Assembly (NCBI GenBank): GCA_945861845.1
Contig: CAMAWS010000018.1
Location: forward strand, 1-15,119
Length of the DNA: 15,119 nt
Source of the DNA: Candidatus Sulfopaludibacter sp. SbA3
Lineage (GTDB): Bacteria > Acidobacteriota > Terriglobia > 20CM-2-55-15
Direction of reading: 5' to 3'
Below the pieces are notes generated by a model. It did no database searches. It had not been told where the DNA came from and worked only from the letters and a program-made list of their open reading frames with translations. The translations under genes were made by a program, and so were the position numbers. The number at the start of each line of letters is the position of its first letter. Positions within the stretch are counted from its first letter, which is position 1. Shown here piece by piece: positions 1 to 7,459 of the stretch.

Positions 1-607
1 GCAGGCGGCGGCGCCGCGGAGGCGCGCTGCTCCTCCAACTGCTCCTGTAGCCGATCGGGCCGAGCGCCCGCAGGTCCCTGTCCCCGTTCTCGAGTCCGCT
101 GCCGCTGCGCCTGCCGGCAGAGCGGAAATTGCTTCTGCCGCGATCCCTCGGGAGTCGGAAAGCGCGGTTCCGGATAGCGCTACGGTTGGGCAAGCGGAAT
201 CCGGGACGGCGGTGACCGCCGTAATTGCCGCAATTGAGGATCAATTTTTCATTTCTGTGAACAACACACCTGCGCCTGCCTTGCCGCCTTCTCCCGCGCC
301 TGCTGCGTCGCCTGTTGCGGCCGCACCTCCACAGGTATGGGAATACTACGACGGTGCTTATTACGGCAAAGGCATCAGCCGCCACGGCGACCTCTATGTC
401 CAGGTCATAATCGCGGCCGGCCGCATCGTATCTGCAGACATCTACAAGTGTGAGACGCAGTATCCGTGCTCGGTCATCAAGACAGTTCCGCCGCAGATCG
501 TGAGCAGGCAGGATCCCGACAGGATCGATAACGTTTCGGGCGCCACAGACAGCGTCGATGCCTACTATTGGGCAGTGGCCGCTGCGCTCGATCAAGCAGT
601 GAAGTGA
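1..607 (+). CDS. FMN-binding domain protein, 5' end cut off by window edge
   Basis: The frame is open from base 2, so the start lies outside the window. The visible first 100 or so residues are an Ala/Pro-rich linker. They are followed by an FMN_bind-type domain (about bases 340-600) with the pattern YYGKGISRHGDLYVQV then IDNVSGATDS. The SGAT motif is the family's flavinylation site: the Thr encoded at 545-547 would carry FMN through a phosphoester bond made by ApbE. A Cys pair (CETQYPC) sits in the middle of the domain and could be functional. Such domains are one-electron/hydride relays, normally outside the cytoplasmic membrane. ApbE starts inside this gene's stop codon (GTGA overlap) and an RnfD-like membrane protein follows, which supports a redox role. 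The family call is firm; whether the missing N-terminus holds a signal peptide, membrane anchor or another redox domain cannot be seen. Confidence 0.85.
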   Translation, partial: QAAAPRRRAAPPTAPVADRAERPQVPVPVLESAAAAPAGRAEIASAAIPRESESAVPDSATVGQAESGTAVTAVIAAIEDQFFISVNNTPAPALPPSPAPAASPVAAAPPQVWEYYDGAYYGKGISRHGDLYVQVIIAAGRIVSADIYKCETQYPCSVIKTVPPQIVSRQDPDRIDNVSGATDSVDAYYWAVAAALDQAVK

Positions 608-1521
608 GGGCCGACATCCGCCGTTCCGCTATGCGGATGGGCACTCTCGTCACAATTCAAGCCCCTCCCGGTGCGGAAACCGCGATCGCCGCCGCATTGG
701 ACTGGTTTCGCCAGGTCGAAGAATGTTGCACCCGCTTCGATCCTCAAAGCGAGTTGATGCAGCTCACCAGGCGAATCGGCGTTCCTGTTCCGGTCGGTCA
801 CATACTGTACCAGGCGGTTCAGTTCGCCCTGGCGGTCGCCGAGCAAACCGCCGGTGTGTTCGATCCGACCGTCGGGCTACCAATGGAAAAGCGCGGGTTC
901 GACCGCGAATACGCCACCCGGCAAGTTGTCCGAACCGGCATCGACGCTGACGGGCCTGATGGCGTGGCGACGTATCGCGATGTCTGCATGGATCCCGACG
1001 AACGCACGATTAAGCTTGTCCGGCCTCTAGTGCTCGATCTGGGCGCTGTCGCCAAGGGAATGGCAATCGACCTGGCGGCGCGTGAGCTAATGGAATTCGA
1101 GGGCTTCGCGGTAGACGCGGGCGGGGACCTTTATCTGGGAGGCTGCAATCCGGAAGGGGAACTGTGGTCGACCGGTATCCGGCACCCCAGGCAACTCGAT
1201 ACGTTGATTGATGCCGTGCGGGTTTCCAATCAGGCCGTATGCACGTCGGGCGACTACGAACGCGGTGGTCACATTCTCAATCCGCGCACGGGCGATCCGG
1301 CGGATGCCGTGGCGAGCGTCACTGTCATCGCGCCGACTGCAATGATGGCGGACGCGCTCGCCACGGCGGCATTCGTGGCCGGTCCGGACGAGGGTATTCG
1401 CCTGCTGGAGGGCCAGGGACTGGAAGGCCTCATCGTCACGCCGGAACTGGAAAGGCGCGAGACGCAGGGCTGGCGCGAACTGCGGCGGAACGGCAGCGAA
1501 ACGCGAATCAAGTCTGTATGA
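604..1521 (+). CDS. apbE: FAD:protein FMN transferase (ApbE family)
   Basis: Transfers FMN from FAD to a Thr of a target protein; the target is most likely the SGAT protein encoded just upstream. Motifs, numbered from the GTG start (305 residues): MGTLVTI near 12, the FAD-binding GAVAKG at 147-152, DAGGD at 171-175, TSGDYER at 214-220, HILNPRTG at 223-230 and the metal-binding ADALATA at 249-255. All landmarks of the family are present and the length is normal. The GTG at 604 overlaps the upstream TGA (GTGA), giving translational coupling. A TTG at 568 is also in frame but would overlap the upstream gene more; an ATG at 631 would trim nine residues. No signal peptide or lipobox is visible, although many ApbE proteins are exported lipoproteins. 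Function is well supported; the exact start is less so. Confidence 0.93.
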   Translation: MRADIRRSAMRMGTLVTIQAPPGAETAIAAALDWFRQVEECCTRFDPQSELMQLTRRIGVPVPVGHILYQAVQFALAVAEQTAGVFDPTVGLPMEKRGFDREYATRQVVRTGIDADGPDGVATYRDVCMDPDERTIKLVRPLVLDLGAVAKGMAIDLAARELMEFEGFAVDAGGDLYLGGCNPEGELWSTGIRHPRQLDTLIDAVRVSNQAVCTSGDYERGGHILNPRTGDPADAVASVTVIAPTAMMADALATAAFVAGPDEGIRLLEGQGLEGLIVTPELERRETQGWRELRRNGSETRIKSV

Positions 1522-1540
1522 GGCGCCGCGAGGTACGATC

Positions 1541-2329
1541 TTGACAACCGTTGAACTGCAGCGATTCTTCAGCACGCCGAAGGGGCTGCTCATCATCATC
1601 CTTTCGATTCTCTCGGCCATGAGCGCGGCGGCCGCCGGATTTTCCGTCATTCTCCCTGGCCTGCTCGCCGCCATTGCCGCTGCGGGCATGATCGACGCGC
1701 TCGTCTTGCGGAAAAAACACGGAGCATGGGAATTCCCAGATGGCGCCGTCCTTACGGGCTTTCTTGTCGCGATGGTTCTGAGCCCTTACCAGTCCTGGTA
1801 CGCTTCAGCATCCGCCGCCGTTACCGGTATTGCGGGTAAATACTTTCTTCGGACACGGTCCGCAAACGTGTTCAATCCGGCCGCGCTCGGCCTTGTTGCC
1901 ATGTTTTATGTCTTCGGGACCGGCCAGAGCTGGTGGGGCGCCCTGCCCGCGCTGCCGCCGGTTGCGCTGACGGTACTGTTTGCGGCCGGCGCCTTCATTA
2001 CCGATCGCGTGAACAAGTTCCCGCTGGTCCTGACGTTTCTGGGAACCCACTATCTTCTTTTCACACTGACTGCCTTTTTGGGCGAGCCCGGGCGCGTTGC
2101 AGGCGCTTTCAGGGCTCCGGATCTGCATGCGTCACTGTTTTTCGCATTCTTCATCCTCACCGATCCGCCCACGTCGCCGGTGAGATATCCGCACCAGGTC
2201 GTGTGCGGCCTTATGGTTGCGGCCGCGAGCTACGCATTCTTTTACTTTGTTGGCGCGGCCTACTACCTGCTGGCCGGAGTGCTCGTCGGCAACGTGTGGG
2301 AGGCATGGCGGCGATCGAAGGCAAGATGA
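1541..2329 (+). CDS. RnfD/NqrB-family membrane protein (short form)
   Basis: A 262-residue protein made almost entirely of hydrophobic membrane segments. It carries two family landmarks: NVFNPAALG (residues 109-117) and FFILTDPPTSP (about 203-213), the equivalents of the NPA and ATDP signatures of NQR2/RnfD proteins. Classical RnfD and NqrB are longer and carry covalent FMN on a Thr; I see no SGAT-like site here. The protein may therefore serve as a membrane anchor or quinone/electron partner for the flavinylated upstream protein rather than being a full Rnf subunit. The start is a TTG preceded by GCGAGGT at about 1528-1534, a good ribosome-binding site. The 19-base gap to apbE indicates an operon. 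The stop codon lies within a large palindrome. No other Rnf subunits are visible inside the window. Confidence 0.8.
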   Translation: MTTVELQRFFSTPKGLLIIILSILSAMSAAAAGFSVILPGLLAAIAAAGMIDALVLRKKHGAWEFPDGAVLTGFLVAMVLSPYQSWYASASAAVTGIAGKYFLRTRSANVFNPAALGLVAMFYVFGTGQSWWGALPALPPVALTVLFAAGAFITDRVNKFPLVLTFLGTHYLLFTLTAFLGEPGRVAGAFRAPDLHASLFFAFFILTDPPTSPVRYPHQVVCGLMVAAASYAFFYFVGAAYYLLAGVLVGNVWEAWRRSKAR

Positions 2330-2389
2330 GATGTGGGGACCGACTCCGAATTCCTGGACTTCGGAATTCGGAGTCTGTCCCCACATCTC
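2328..2389. repeat. 62-base near-perfect palindrome filling a convergent gap
   Basis: Two 27-base arms (2328-2354 and 2363-2389) are reverse complements with a single mismatch, around an 8-base loop. The arms include GTGGGGAC, GACTCC and GAATTCC. The element begins inside the TGA of the RnfD-like gene and ends one base before the alanine racemase stop. It could act as a bidirectional terminator when transcribed, but it has no T-run on either side, and its size suggests a dispersed REP-like element. It resembles the palindrome at 12299-12344 in layout. Confidence 0.85.
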
Positions 2390-2390
2390 C

Positions 2391-3518
2391 CTATGACCGC
2401 GCAACTCGTGGCAACAGGGGATTGATTCTCGAGAGAAGTTCGTAGGGAATGGTTCCCGCCTTTTCGGCCACTTCTTCCGCCCGGATTTCAGCATTTCCCT
2501 GGCGGCCCAGCAATACGACCTCGTCGTCGATCTCTGCGGCGGCGTCGGTGATGTCGATCATCATCATGTTCATTGCAACGCGGCCGATCACCGGGACTGC
2601 CTGGCCATTGATCAGCACGCGTCCGGAGTTCGAAAGTTTCCGGTCGTATCCGTCATAGTACCCAACCGGCAGAACCCCAACCCGCATTGGCCGGCTCGCC
2701 TGGAATGAAAGTCCATATCCGACGTAGTCTCCCGCGCAAACTTTCTTAATTTGAGCGACGCGCGTTTTCCAGTTCAACACCGGCGAAAGGGCGATCTGCC
2801 GGCCTCGTTCGCGCGCTGCAAGTTGCGTTTCGCGGGACGGCCATATTCCGTACGCGCCTATGCCGATGCGAACCATCGTGAAGATCGTTTCGGGATACAG
2901 AAGTGCCCCTGCCGTCGCGGCAGCGTGGATATGCATGGGGCGGACGCCAAGGCGATCGAGGACGCCCAGGGCCTCGTTGAACCGGCGGAGTTGCAATTGG
3001 GCGAAGGAAGGATCCAGCGTGTCTTCGATATTGGCGAAATGCGTGTAGACGCCTTCGATCTTCAGGCCCGGAAATTTCAGAACGGCCCGAATGAAGTCTT
3101 CAAGCTCTGCGACCGCCACTCCCTGCCGGTTCGTTCCGGTTTCGATCTTGATGTGAACGTTTGCAGTTCTACCCAGGCTTTGCGCCGCGATCGACAGAGC
3201 CTCTGCGACGTCCAGGCGATAGAGAACCTGGCGGTAGTCGTTCCTGACGGCAATCCCGGCCTCACCGGGCGATGTGTGACCGAGTATCGCGATGCGATTC
3301 GCGATACCGAGCTTCGTTATCGCGAGCGCCTCGTCCAGGCAGTTAACGCCCAGCCAATTTCCCCCCTCGGCAGCAACCGGCGCAACCACGTTCAACCCGT
3401 GACCGTATGCGTTGGCCTTGACCACCACCATTATTGCCGTGTCCGGGGCGGCCAGACCTCGAAATGCATCAATGTTTGCGCGTATGCGGGCGGTGTCGAC
3501 TTCGACCCAAGACAGCAT
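2391..3518 (-). CDS. alr: Alanine racemase
   Basis: PLP-dependent interconversion of L- and D-alanine in the cytoplasm, supplying D-Ala for peptidoglycan. The 375-residue length is normal. Lys34 in VVKANAYGHG is the PLP lysine; Tyr268 in VGYGLSF is the second catalytic base; Arg131 in ETGTNRQG matches the conserved active-site arginine. One deviation: the motif usually written GR-V-x-M-D reads GRVAMN here (312-317), with Asn in place of Asp. The gene is convergent with the flavin cassette and divergent from the transporter operon. There is no clear Shine-Dalgarno sequence before the ATG. An AATAAT box on the minus strand (3530-3525) sits six bases upstream of it. Confidence 0.96.
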   Translation of the reverse strand: MLSWVEVDTARIRANIDAFRGLAAPDTAIMVVVKANAYGHGLNVVAPVAAEGGNWLGVNCLDEALAITKLGIANRIAILGHTSPGEAGIAVRNDYRQVLYRLDVAEALSIAAQSLGRTANVHIKIETGTNRQGVAVAELEDFIRAVLKFPGLKIEGVYTHFANIEDTLDPSFAQLQLRRFNEALGVLDRLGVRPMHIHAAATAGALLYPETIFTMVRIGIGAYGIWPSRETQLAARERGRQIALSPVLNWKTRVAQIKKVCAGDYVGYGLSFQASRPMRVGVLPVGYYDGYDRKLSNSGRVLINGQAVPVIGRVAMNMMMIDITDAAAEIDDEVVLLGRQGNAEIRAEEVAEKAGTIPYELLSRINPLLPRVARS

Positions 3519-3560
3519 GTGTGGATTATTCCATATGTATGATTAAATCCACGCCTACTG

Positions 3561-4292
3561 ATGAATTCCACAATCGCATTCCGGAACGTGCGCTACGCCG
3601 TCGGCGGGGGCCGCATGCTGATTCACGATGTCTCGTTCGAGCTGCAGCGTGACGAGACGGTCGTCATATTGGGACGCAGCGGCTCCGGAAAGACAACCAC
3701 TCTCAAGTTGATCAACCGGCTTCTCGATCCAACCTCGGGAGAGGTGTTTGTTGAAGGGAAGAGCACCGGGGAATGGGATCCGATCCGGTTGCGGCGGCAC
3801 ATTGGATACGTCATACAGGATGCGGGGCTGTTCCCACATTTCACAGTCGAGCGCAACATCGCGCTGGTTCCGTCGCTCGAGTCCTGGCCGGAGGAGAGAA
3901 TCCGCAGCCGCGTTCACGAGATGCTTGAATTGGTCGGACTGCCTCCCGGAGTCTTTGCAAAGCGCTTTCCGCGCCAACTGTCAGGCGGAGAGCGACAGCG
4001 TGTCGGCGTGGCGCGCGCGCTTGCCGCGGATCCGCCGATTCTCCTGCTCGACGAGCCGTTTGGCGCGCTCGATCCGATTACGCGTTCCGAGATCCAGAAG
4101 GAGTTTCGCGACCTGCAGAAGCGGCTGAAAAAAACAATCGTGTTTGTGACACACGATGTTCGCGAAGCCTTCCTTCTCGGTACACGAATAGGCCTGATGA
4201 AAAATGGGCAATTGCTCGCGCTATTGCCGGCGGACGATTTCAGGAAACTGGATCATCCCGAAGCGAGGGCTTTTGTGGAGAGTTACTCATGA
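3561..4292 (+). CDS. Osmoprotectant-type ABC transporter, ATP-binding subunit
   Basis: Energises import of a quaternary-amine osmolyte (OpuCA/OsmV/ProV-like). The 243 residues hold a full nucleotide-binding domain: Walker A GRSGSGKTT (38-46), Q-loop Gln86 in VIQDAGLFP, signature LSGGERQR (140-147), Walker B ILLLDEP with Glu165, and His198 in THDV. The phrases INRLLDPTSG and SEIQKEFRDLQ are typical of this subgroup. The C-terminal CBS domains found in OpuCA are absent, so ionic-strength sensing by that route is not expected. The permease starts within this gene's stop (ATGA at 4289-4292). No Shine-Dalgarno sequence precedes the ATG; an AT-rich stretch with TATGAT at 3538-3543 may hold the promoter. 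Confidence 0.93.
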   Translation: MNSTIAFRNVRYAVGGGRMLIHDVSFELQRDETVVILGRSGSGKTTTLKLINRLLDPTSGEVFVEGKSTGEWDPIRLRRHIGYVIQDAGLFPHFTVERNIALVPSLESWPEERIRSRVHEMLELVGLPPGVFAKRFPRQLSGGERQRVGVARALAADPPILLLDEPFGALDPITRSEIQKEFRDLQKRLKKTIVFVTHDVREAFLLGTRIGLMKNGQLLALLPADDFRKLDHPEARAFVESYS

Positions 4293-4921
4293 ATGTGTTT
4301 GACGTTATGTGGACGAACCGGAGCCAGGTATTGCAGCTCACCATCGAGCACATCTTCCTTGTCGCGGTTTCAATGGCCATCGCGCTTGCCATTGGATTGC
4401 CCCTGGGAATCCTTATGACGCGAATGCCACGCATCAGCCGCCCGGTGCTTGGTTTTGCAAACGTCGTCCAGACGATCCCGAGCCTGGCCCTGTTTGGTTT
4501 CCTGATTCCGATCCCGTTTATCGGCGGCATCGGGGCGCGGACCGCCATCGTCGCACTGGTTCTCTATTCGTTGCTGCCGATCATCCGGAATACGTTCACG
4601 GGAATTTCCGGCGTCGATCCGGCGATTCGCGAGGCCGGCCGCGGGATGGGAATGACCGATAGCCAGTTGCTGTGGCAGGTGGAGTTGCCCCTGGCCATGG
4701 GAGTAATTTTTGCCGGCATTCGCACTGCTACGGTGGTTGCTGTCGGTGTGGCAACGATTGCCGCGGCGGTTGGAGCCGGCGGGTTGGGAATGTTTATCTT
4801 CAGGGGGGTGTCCATGGTCGATGGGCGAATGATTTTGGCGGGCGCTATTCCCTCAGCCGTGCTGGCGCTGGCAGCCGACCTGGGCCTGGGCGCGGTGGAG
4901 AAGAGGCTGGGACGCATATGA
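4289..4921 (+). CDS. Osmoprotectant-type ABC transporter, permease subunit
   Basis: A 210-residue inner-membrane protein of the OpuCB/OsmW/ProW type with about five or six membrane segments. The permease coupling (EAA) loop is visible as GISGVDPAIREAGRGMGMTDSQ followed within a few residues by ELPLAMGVIFAGIRTA. The segment QTIPSLALFGFLIPI is a hallmark of this subfamily. It overlaps both neighbours by ATGA (4289-4292 and 4918-4921), so the three proteins are translated as a coupled unit. Only one permease gene is present, so the channel is presumably a homodimer, unlike OpuC systems with two different permeases. Confidence 0.93.
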   Translation: MNVFDVMWTNRSQVLQLTIEHIFLVAVSMAIALAIGLPLGILMTRMPRISRPVLGFANVVQTIPSLALFGFLIPIPFIGGIGARTAIVALVLYSLLPIIRNTFTGISGVDPAIREAGRGMGMTDSQLLWQVELPLAMGVIFAGIRTATVVAVGVATIAAAVGAGGLGMFIFRGVSMVDGRMILAGAIPSAVLALAADLGLGAVEKRLGRI

Positions 4922-5796
4922 AGCCCATCATCCTATTGGCCTCTTTTCTGATAACGGCGCTGCTGACGGCATGTTCCTCTTCCGACCGCATCGTTATCGG
5001 CTCGAAAAATTTTACGGAGCAGGTGATTCTTGGGGAACTGTTCGCACAGCAGATCGAACGCCGCACCGGCCTTGAAGTGGACCGGCGATTGAACCTGGGC
5101 GGAACCCTTGTGTGCCACCAGGCGATTGTCGCGGGCCAGATTGACATTTATCCGGAGTACACGGGAACCGGCCTCACTGCGATTCTTGGCGAAAAGCCGA
5201 TGAGTAATTCCAGCCAGGTATACGAAAAGGTCAAAGCCGAATACGCATCCCGGTTTGCCGTGGACTGGACCGAGCCACTGGGTTTCAACAACACCTTTGC
5301 CATTATTGTGCGCGCCGCCGATGCGGCGAAATTCAACATCAGGACGATTTCAGACAGCGCGCCGCATACGCGCGACTGGACTGCCGGTTTTGGCTACGAG
5401 TTCATGGAACGTCCCGACGGCTATCGCGGGCTGAGCCAGGCGTACAACCTTCAGTTCCCGGACGAGCCGCGGGTTATGGATCTTGGGCTCACGTACAGGG
5501 CGCTGGCGGATGGACAGGTTGATTTCATTGCCGGCGACTCTACGGCCGGCCTGATCGCGAGCCTCGGCCTGGCCGCGCTGGAGGATGACAAGAGTTATTT
5601 TCCGCCTTACGACGCCGCTCCAGTCGTACGGCAGGAGACCATTGCGAAGCACCCGGAAGTTCGCGAGGCTCTTCGTGAACTGGGAGGCAAGCTTTCGGAA
5701 TCCGCCATGCGGCGGCTTAACTATGCCGTGGACGGCGAGCATCGCGACGTGGCGCAGGTCGTCAGCGAGTTTCTCGACGCTACTTTTGGGAAATAA
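4918..5796 (+). CDS. Osmoprotectant-type ABC transporter, substrate-binding lipoprotein
   Basis: A 292-residue extracytoplasmic binding protein of the OpuAC/OpuCC/OsmX family. It has a lipoprotein signal peptide with lipobox LTAC and lipidated Cys19. Family landmarks are IVIGSKNFTEQVILGEL (about 26-41) and DIYPEYTGTGL (76-86), which line the ligand pocket in glycine betaine/choline/carnitine binders. The ATG at 4918 overlaps the permease stop. An upstream in-frame reading to 4672 exists but merely shadows the permease gene and would bury the signal peptide. The exact ligand cannot be read from the sequence; a quaternary ammonium osmolyte is the family expectation. Confidence 0.93.
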   Translation: MKPIILLASFLITALLTACSSSDRIVIGSKNFTEQVILGELFAQQIERRTGLEVDRRLNLGGTLVCHQAIVAGQIDIYPEYTGTGLTAILGEKPMSNSSQVYEKVKAEYASRFAVDWTEPLGFNNTFAIIVRAADAAKFNIRTISDSAPHTRDWTAGFGYEFMERPDGYRGLSQAYNLQFPDEPRVMDLGLTYRALADGQVDFIAGDSTAGLIASLGLAALEDDKSYFPPYDAAPVVRQETIAKHPEVREALRELGGKLSESAMRRLNYAVDGEHRDVAQVVSEFLDATFGK

Positions 5797-5823
5797 GCTC
5801 TACAGCCCAAGTGTTCAGTCTAC

Positions 5824-5909
5824 CTGTGGGCGCGGGGCTTCAGCCCCGTGCCAGGATCAAGCAGAAATTTTCTGGAACCTTGCACGGGGCTGAAGCCCCG
5901 CACCCACAG
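5824..5909. repeat. Composite palindrome (REP/BIME-like) in a convergent gap
   Basis: Arms at 5824-5851 and 5882-5909 are 28-base reverse complements with one mismatch, separated by 30 bases. Each arm contains its own hairpin, CGGGGCTTCAGCCCCG (7-base stem, 2-base loop), so the element is two inverted hairpins, the layout of a BIME. It lies between the convergent importer operon and the metallo-hydrolase gene and is the only terminator-like structure there. Confidence 0.85.
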
Positions 5910-5917
5910 TGATTCCC

Positions 5918-7402
5918 CTAGCTAGGCCGCGGAGCGGCGGCGGCCTGTTCCAATTGCCGGTATGGAGCGATGAATCCGTGAATCGGCATTATCCGGTCCA
6001 CACGGAGTCCCAGCTTCTGGACGTTATCAACAACGCTTCCGGCGAATGGGAAAGCCGGAGGAGGCGGTGTGTTCGGAGCCGGCGGTGTGTACAGGTCGGC
6101 CTCAACGAGAAGCCTTTCCGCGGGGAAGTACACCATCAGCATCGTTTCAGCGTGCGCGTTGCCGGTTACCGGATAGATCTCGATAGTGCGCGTGGCGTCT
6201 TTGAGTTCGTACTTGTCGGTCACCACTTCAATGGTGGCGGGCTTTGGATTCTTGCTCAGCTCGTCGGGATTGATCGTGAACGGACGCTGCGCCATCGCTT
6301 CGTAGAAAGGCTTGTTCAGTGAGTGCGTAATGATCGTTGCGCCTTCCGCGATCGCGCGGCGGACACCGCCCGAGTGGTCGACGTGATGATGCGTATTGAT
6401 CACGTACCGGATCGGTTTATTGGGCTGAAGTTCCTTCACCTTCGCAATCACCGCGGAAGTCCGGAGTTCGTTCTGCGGCGCTTCAATCAGTGCAACGTAA
6501 TCGGCAAATTCCACAAGCACGCTGTGATGGGACTGGCCGGCCAGGAACCAGATCCCTCGTCCAACCTGTTCGACAGTGACATTCGGCGCGGGCACTGCCG
6601 GAATAACGGCGGCCGCTTTGGCGGCTTCGGGGGCGACAGTATCGGCGACGTCGGCATTGACCGTGGATGACGACACCTGAATGTCGGCAATCGTGTACTT
6701 GTCCCTGTTGGTTGTCAGCCGGGTTGGCAGCATTAATGCGGCCACGTCCTGGTAACCGGCGAACGTCGTTTCAACGGTGGTGTCGCCAAATATATTGTTT
6801 CCAAGCGGGGCGATCATCGTAACGACTTTCGACGGCAGGTTCGATGTGCTGTCGACGTGCAATGTGAACTTGTCACCCTGGGCTGTTGTGACATCGACGA
6901 CGCGGTTTGTGCCTTCAGTGCGGGGATTGGTAAGCTGGGCGCCTTCTGCAAGCGCGGCGCGGAGCGCGCCGATCGGGTGATGGTAGAGTTCCATCCGGCG
7001 ATCTTTTGTAACGTCCTCTGCGACACGGTTCGGAGTGCCGTTGGCTCCGACGTTATAGCCGACATCTCCGTCCACGCCGGCAACCTGCGTTTGAGGAGCG
7101 GTAACGGCGGTGACGAATGTGGGCGTTACGGTCTGCTGCTGTCGCCAGCGTCCGTTGGCGTAGTCGATGGAGCGTTTGAGCTCCGATACCTTCAGGATTG
7201 GGAGCGTGGCATCCGGCGAAATATTCTGGCCGAAGTTTCCGTTTTCTCCCATGCCTTCGAGCACAAGAGTATTCGCGGCCAGGATGGCGTCGGTTCCGCC
7301 CATGGCTTCGGCGGCGTCTTCGACGATCGCCAGTTCCGGCGGACTTGAAGCGCAGCCCGCGAGGGCCAGCGCAAGGACAATGGACCATGTTGCTAATTTC
7401 AT
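5918..7402 (-). CDS. Lipoprotein with C-terminal metallo-beta-lactamase-fold hydrolase domain
   Basis: A 494-residue protein with a lipoprotein signal (LALAGC, Cys17), so it is probably membrane-anchored outside the cytoplasm. Residues about 20-270 form a region I do not recognise, rich in short beta-type segments. Residues about 280-485 are a metallo-beta-lactamase fold with a full two-metal ligand set: HHHVDH (His338, His340, Asp342, His343), His417 in GNAHAE, Asp436 in VEADLY and His475 in MPIHGF. It is presumably an active hydrolase; the substrate is unknown. Relatives include quinoprotein-relay-type and general MBL hydrolases rather than clear antibiotic lactamases. The ATG has a strong GAGGAG ribosome-binding site (7411-7416) eight bases upstream. 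It is divergent from the acyl-activating gene, with 57 bases between. Confidence 0.88.
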   Translation of the reverse strand: MKLATWSIVLALALAGCASSPPELAIVEDAAEAMGGTDAILAANTLVLEGMGENGNFGQNISPDATLPILKVSELKRSIDYANGRWRQQQTVTPTFVTAVTAPQTQVAGVDGDVGYNVGANGTPNRVAEDVTKDRRMELYHHPIGALRAALAEGAQLTNPRTEGTNRVVDVTTAQGDKFTLHVDSTSNLPSKVVTMIAPLGNNIFGDTTVETTFAGYQDVAALMLPTRLTTNRDKYTIADIQVSSSTVNADVADTVAPEAAKAAAVIPAVPAPNVTVEQVGRGIWFLAGQSHHSVLVEFADYVALIEAPQNELRTSAVIAKVKELQPNKPIRYVINTHHHVDHSGGVRRAIAEGATIITHSLNKPFYEAMAQRPFTINPDELSKNPKPATIEVVTDKYELKDATRTIEIYPVTGNAHAETMLMVYFPAERLLVEADLYTPPAPNTPPPPAFPFAGSVVDNVQKLGLRVDRIMPIHGFIAPYRQLEQAAAAPRPS

Positions 7403-7445
7403 TGATGGATCTCCTCGGTTCGATAGGTTTTAACGGTAGGTAGGC

Positions 7446-7451
7446 TATGCT
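7446..7451 (+). promoter_or_regulatory. Candidate -10 box (TATGCT) just before the acyltransferase fusion
   Basis: TATGCT ends eight bases before the ATG at 7460. No Shine-Dalgarno sequence is present, so transcription would start at or within two bases of the start codon (leaderless). No convincing -35 is seen. Confidence 0.3.
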
Positions 7452-7459
7452 AACACGGG

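Noticed and set aside
568..603. TTG start for ApbE 12 codons earlier
   Set aside because: It would deepen the overlap with the FMN-binding gene and adds no family-like sequence; the GTGA overlap at 604 is the more usual coupling.
4672..4917. Upstream extension of the substrate-binding protein
   Set aside because: It overlaps the permease out of frame, and the signal peptide and lipobox start at 4918, where an ATGA overlap gives a clean start.
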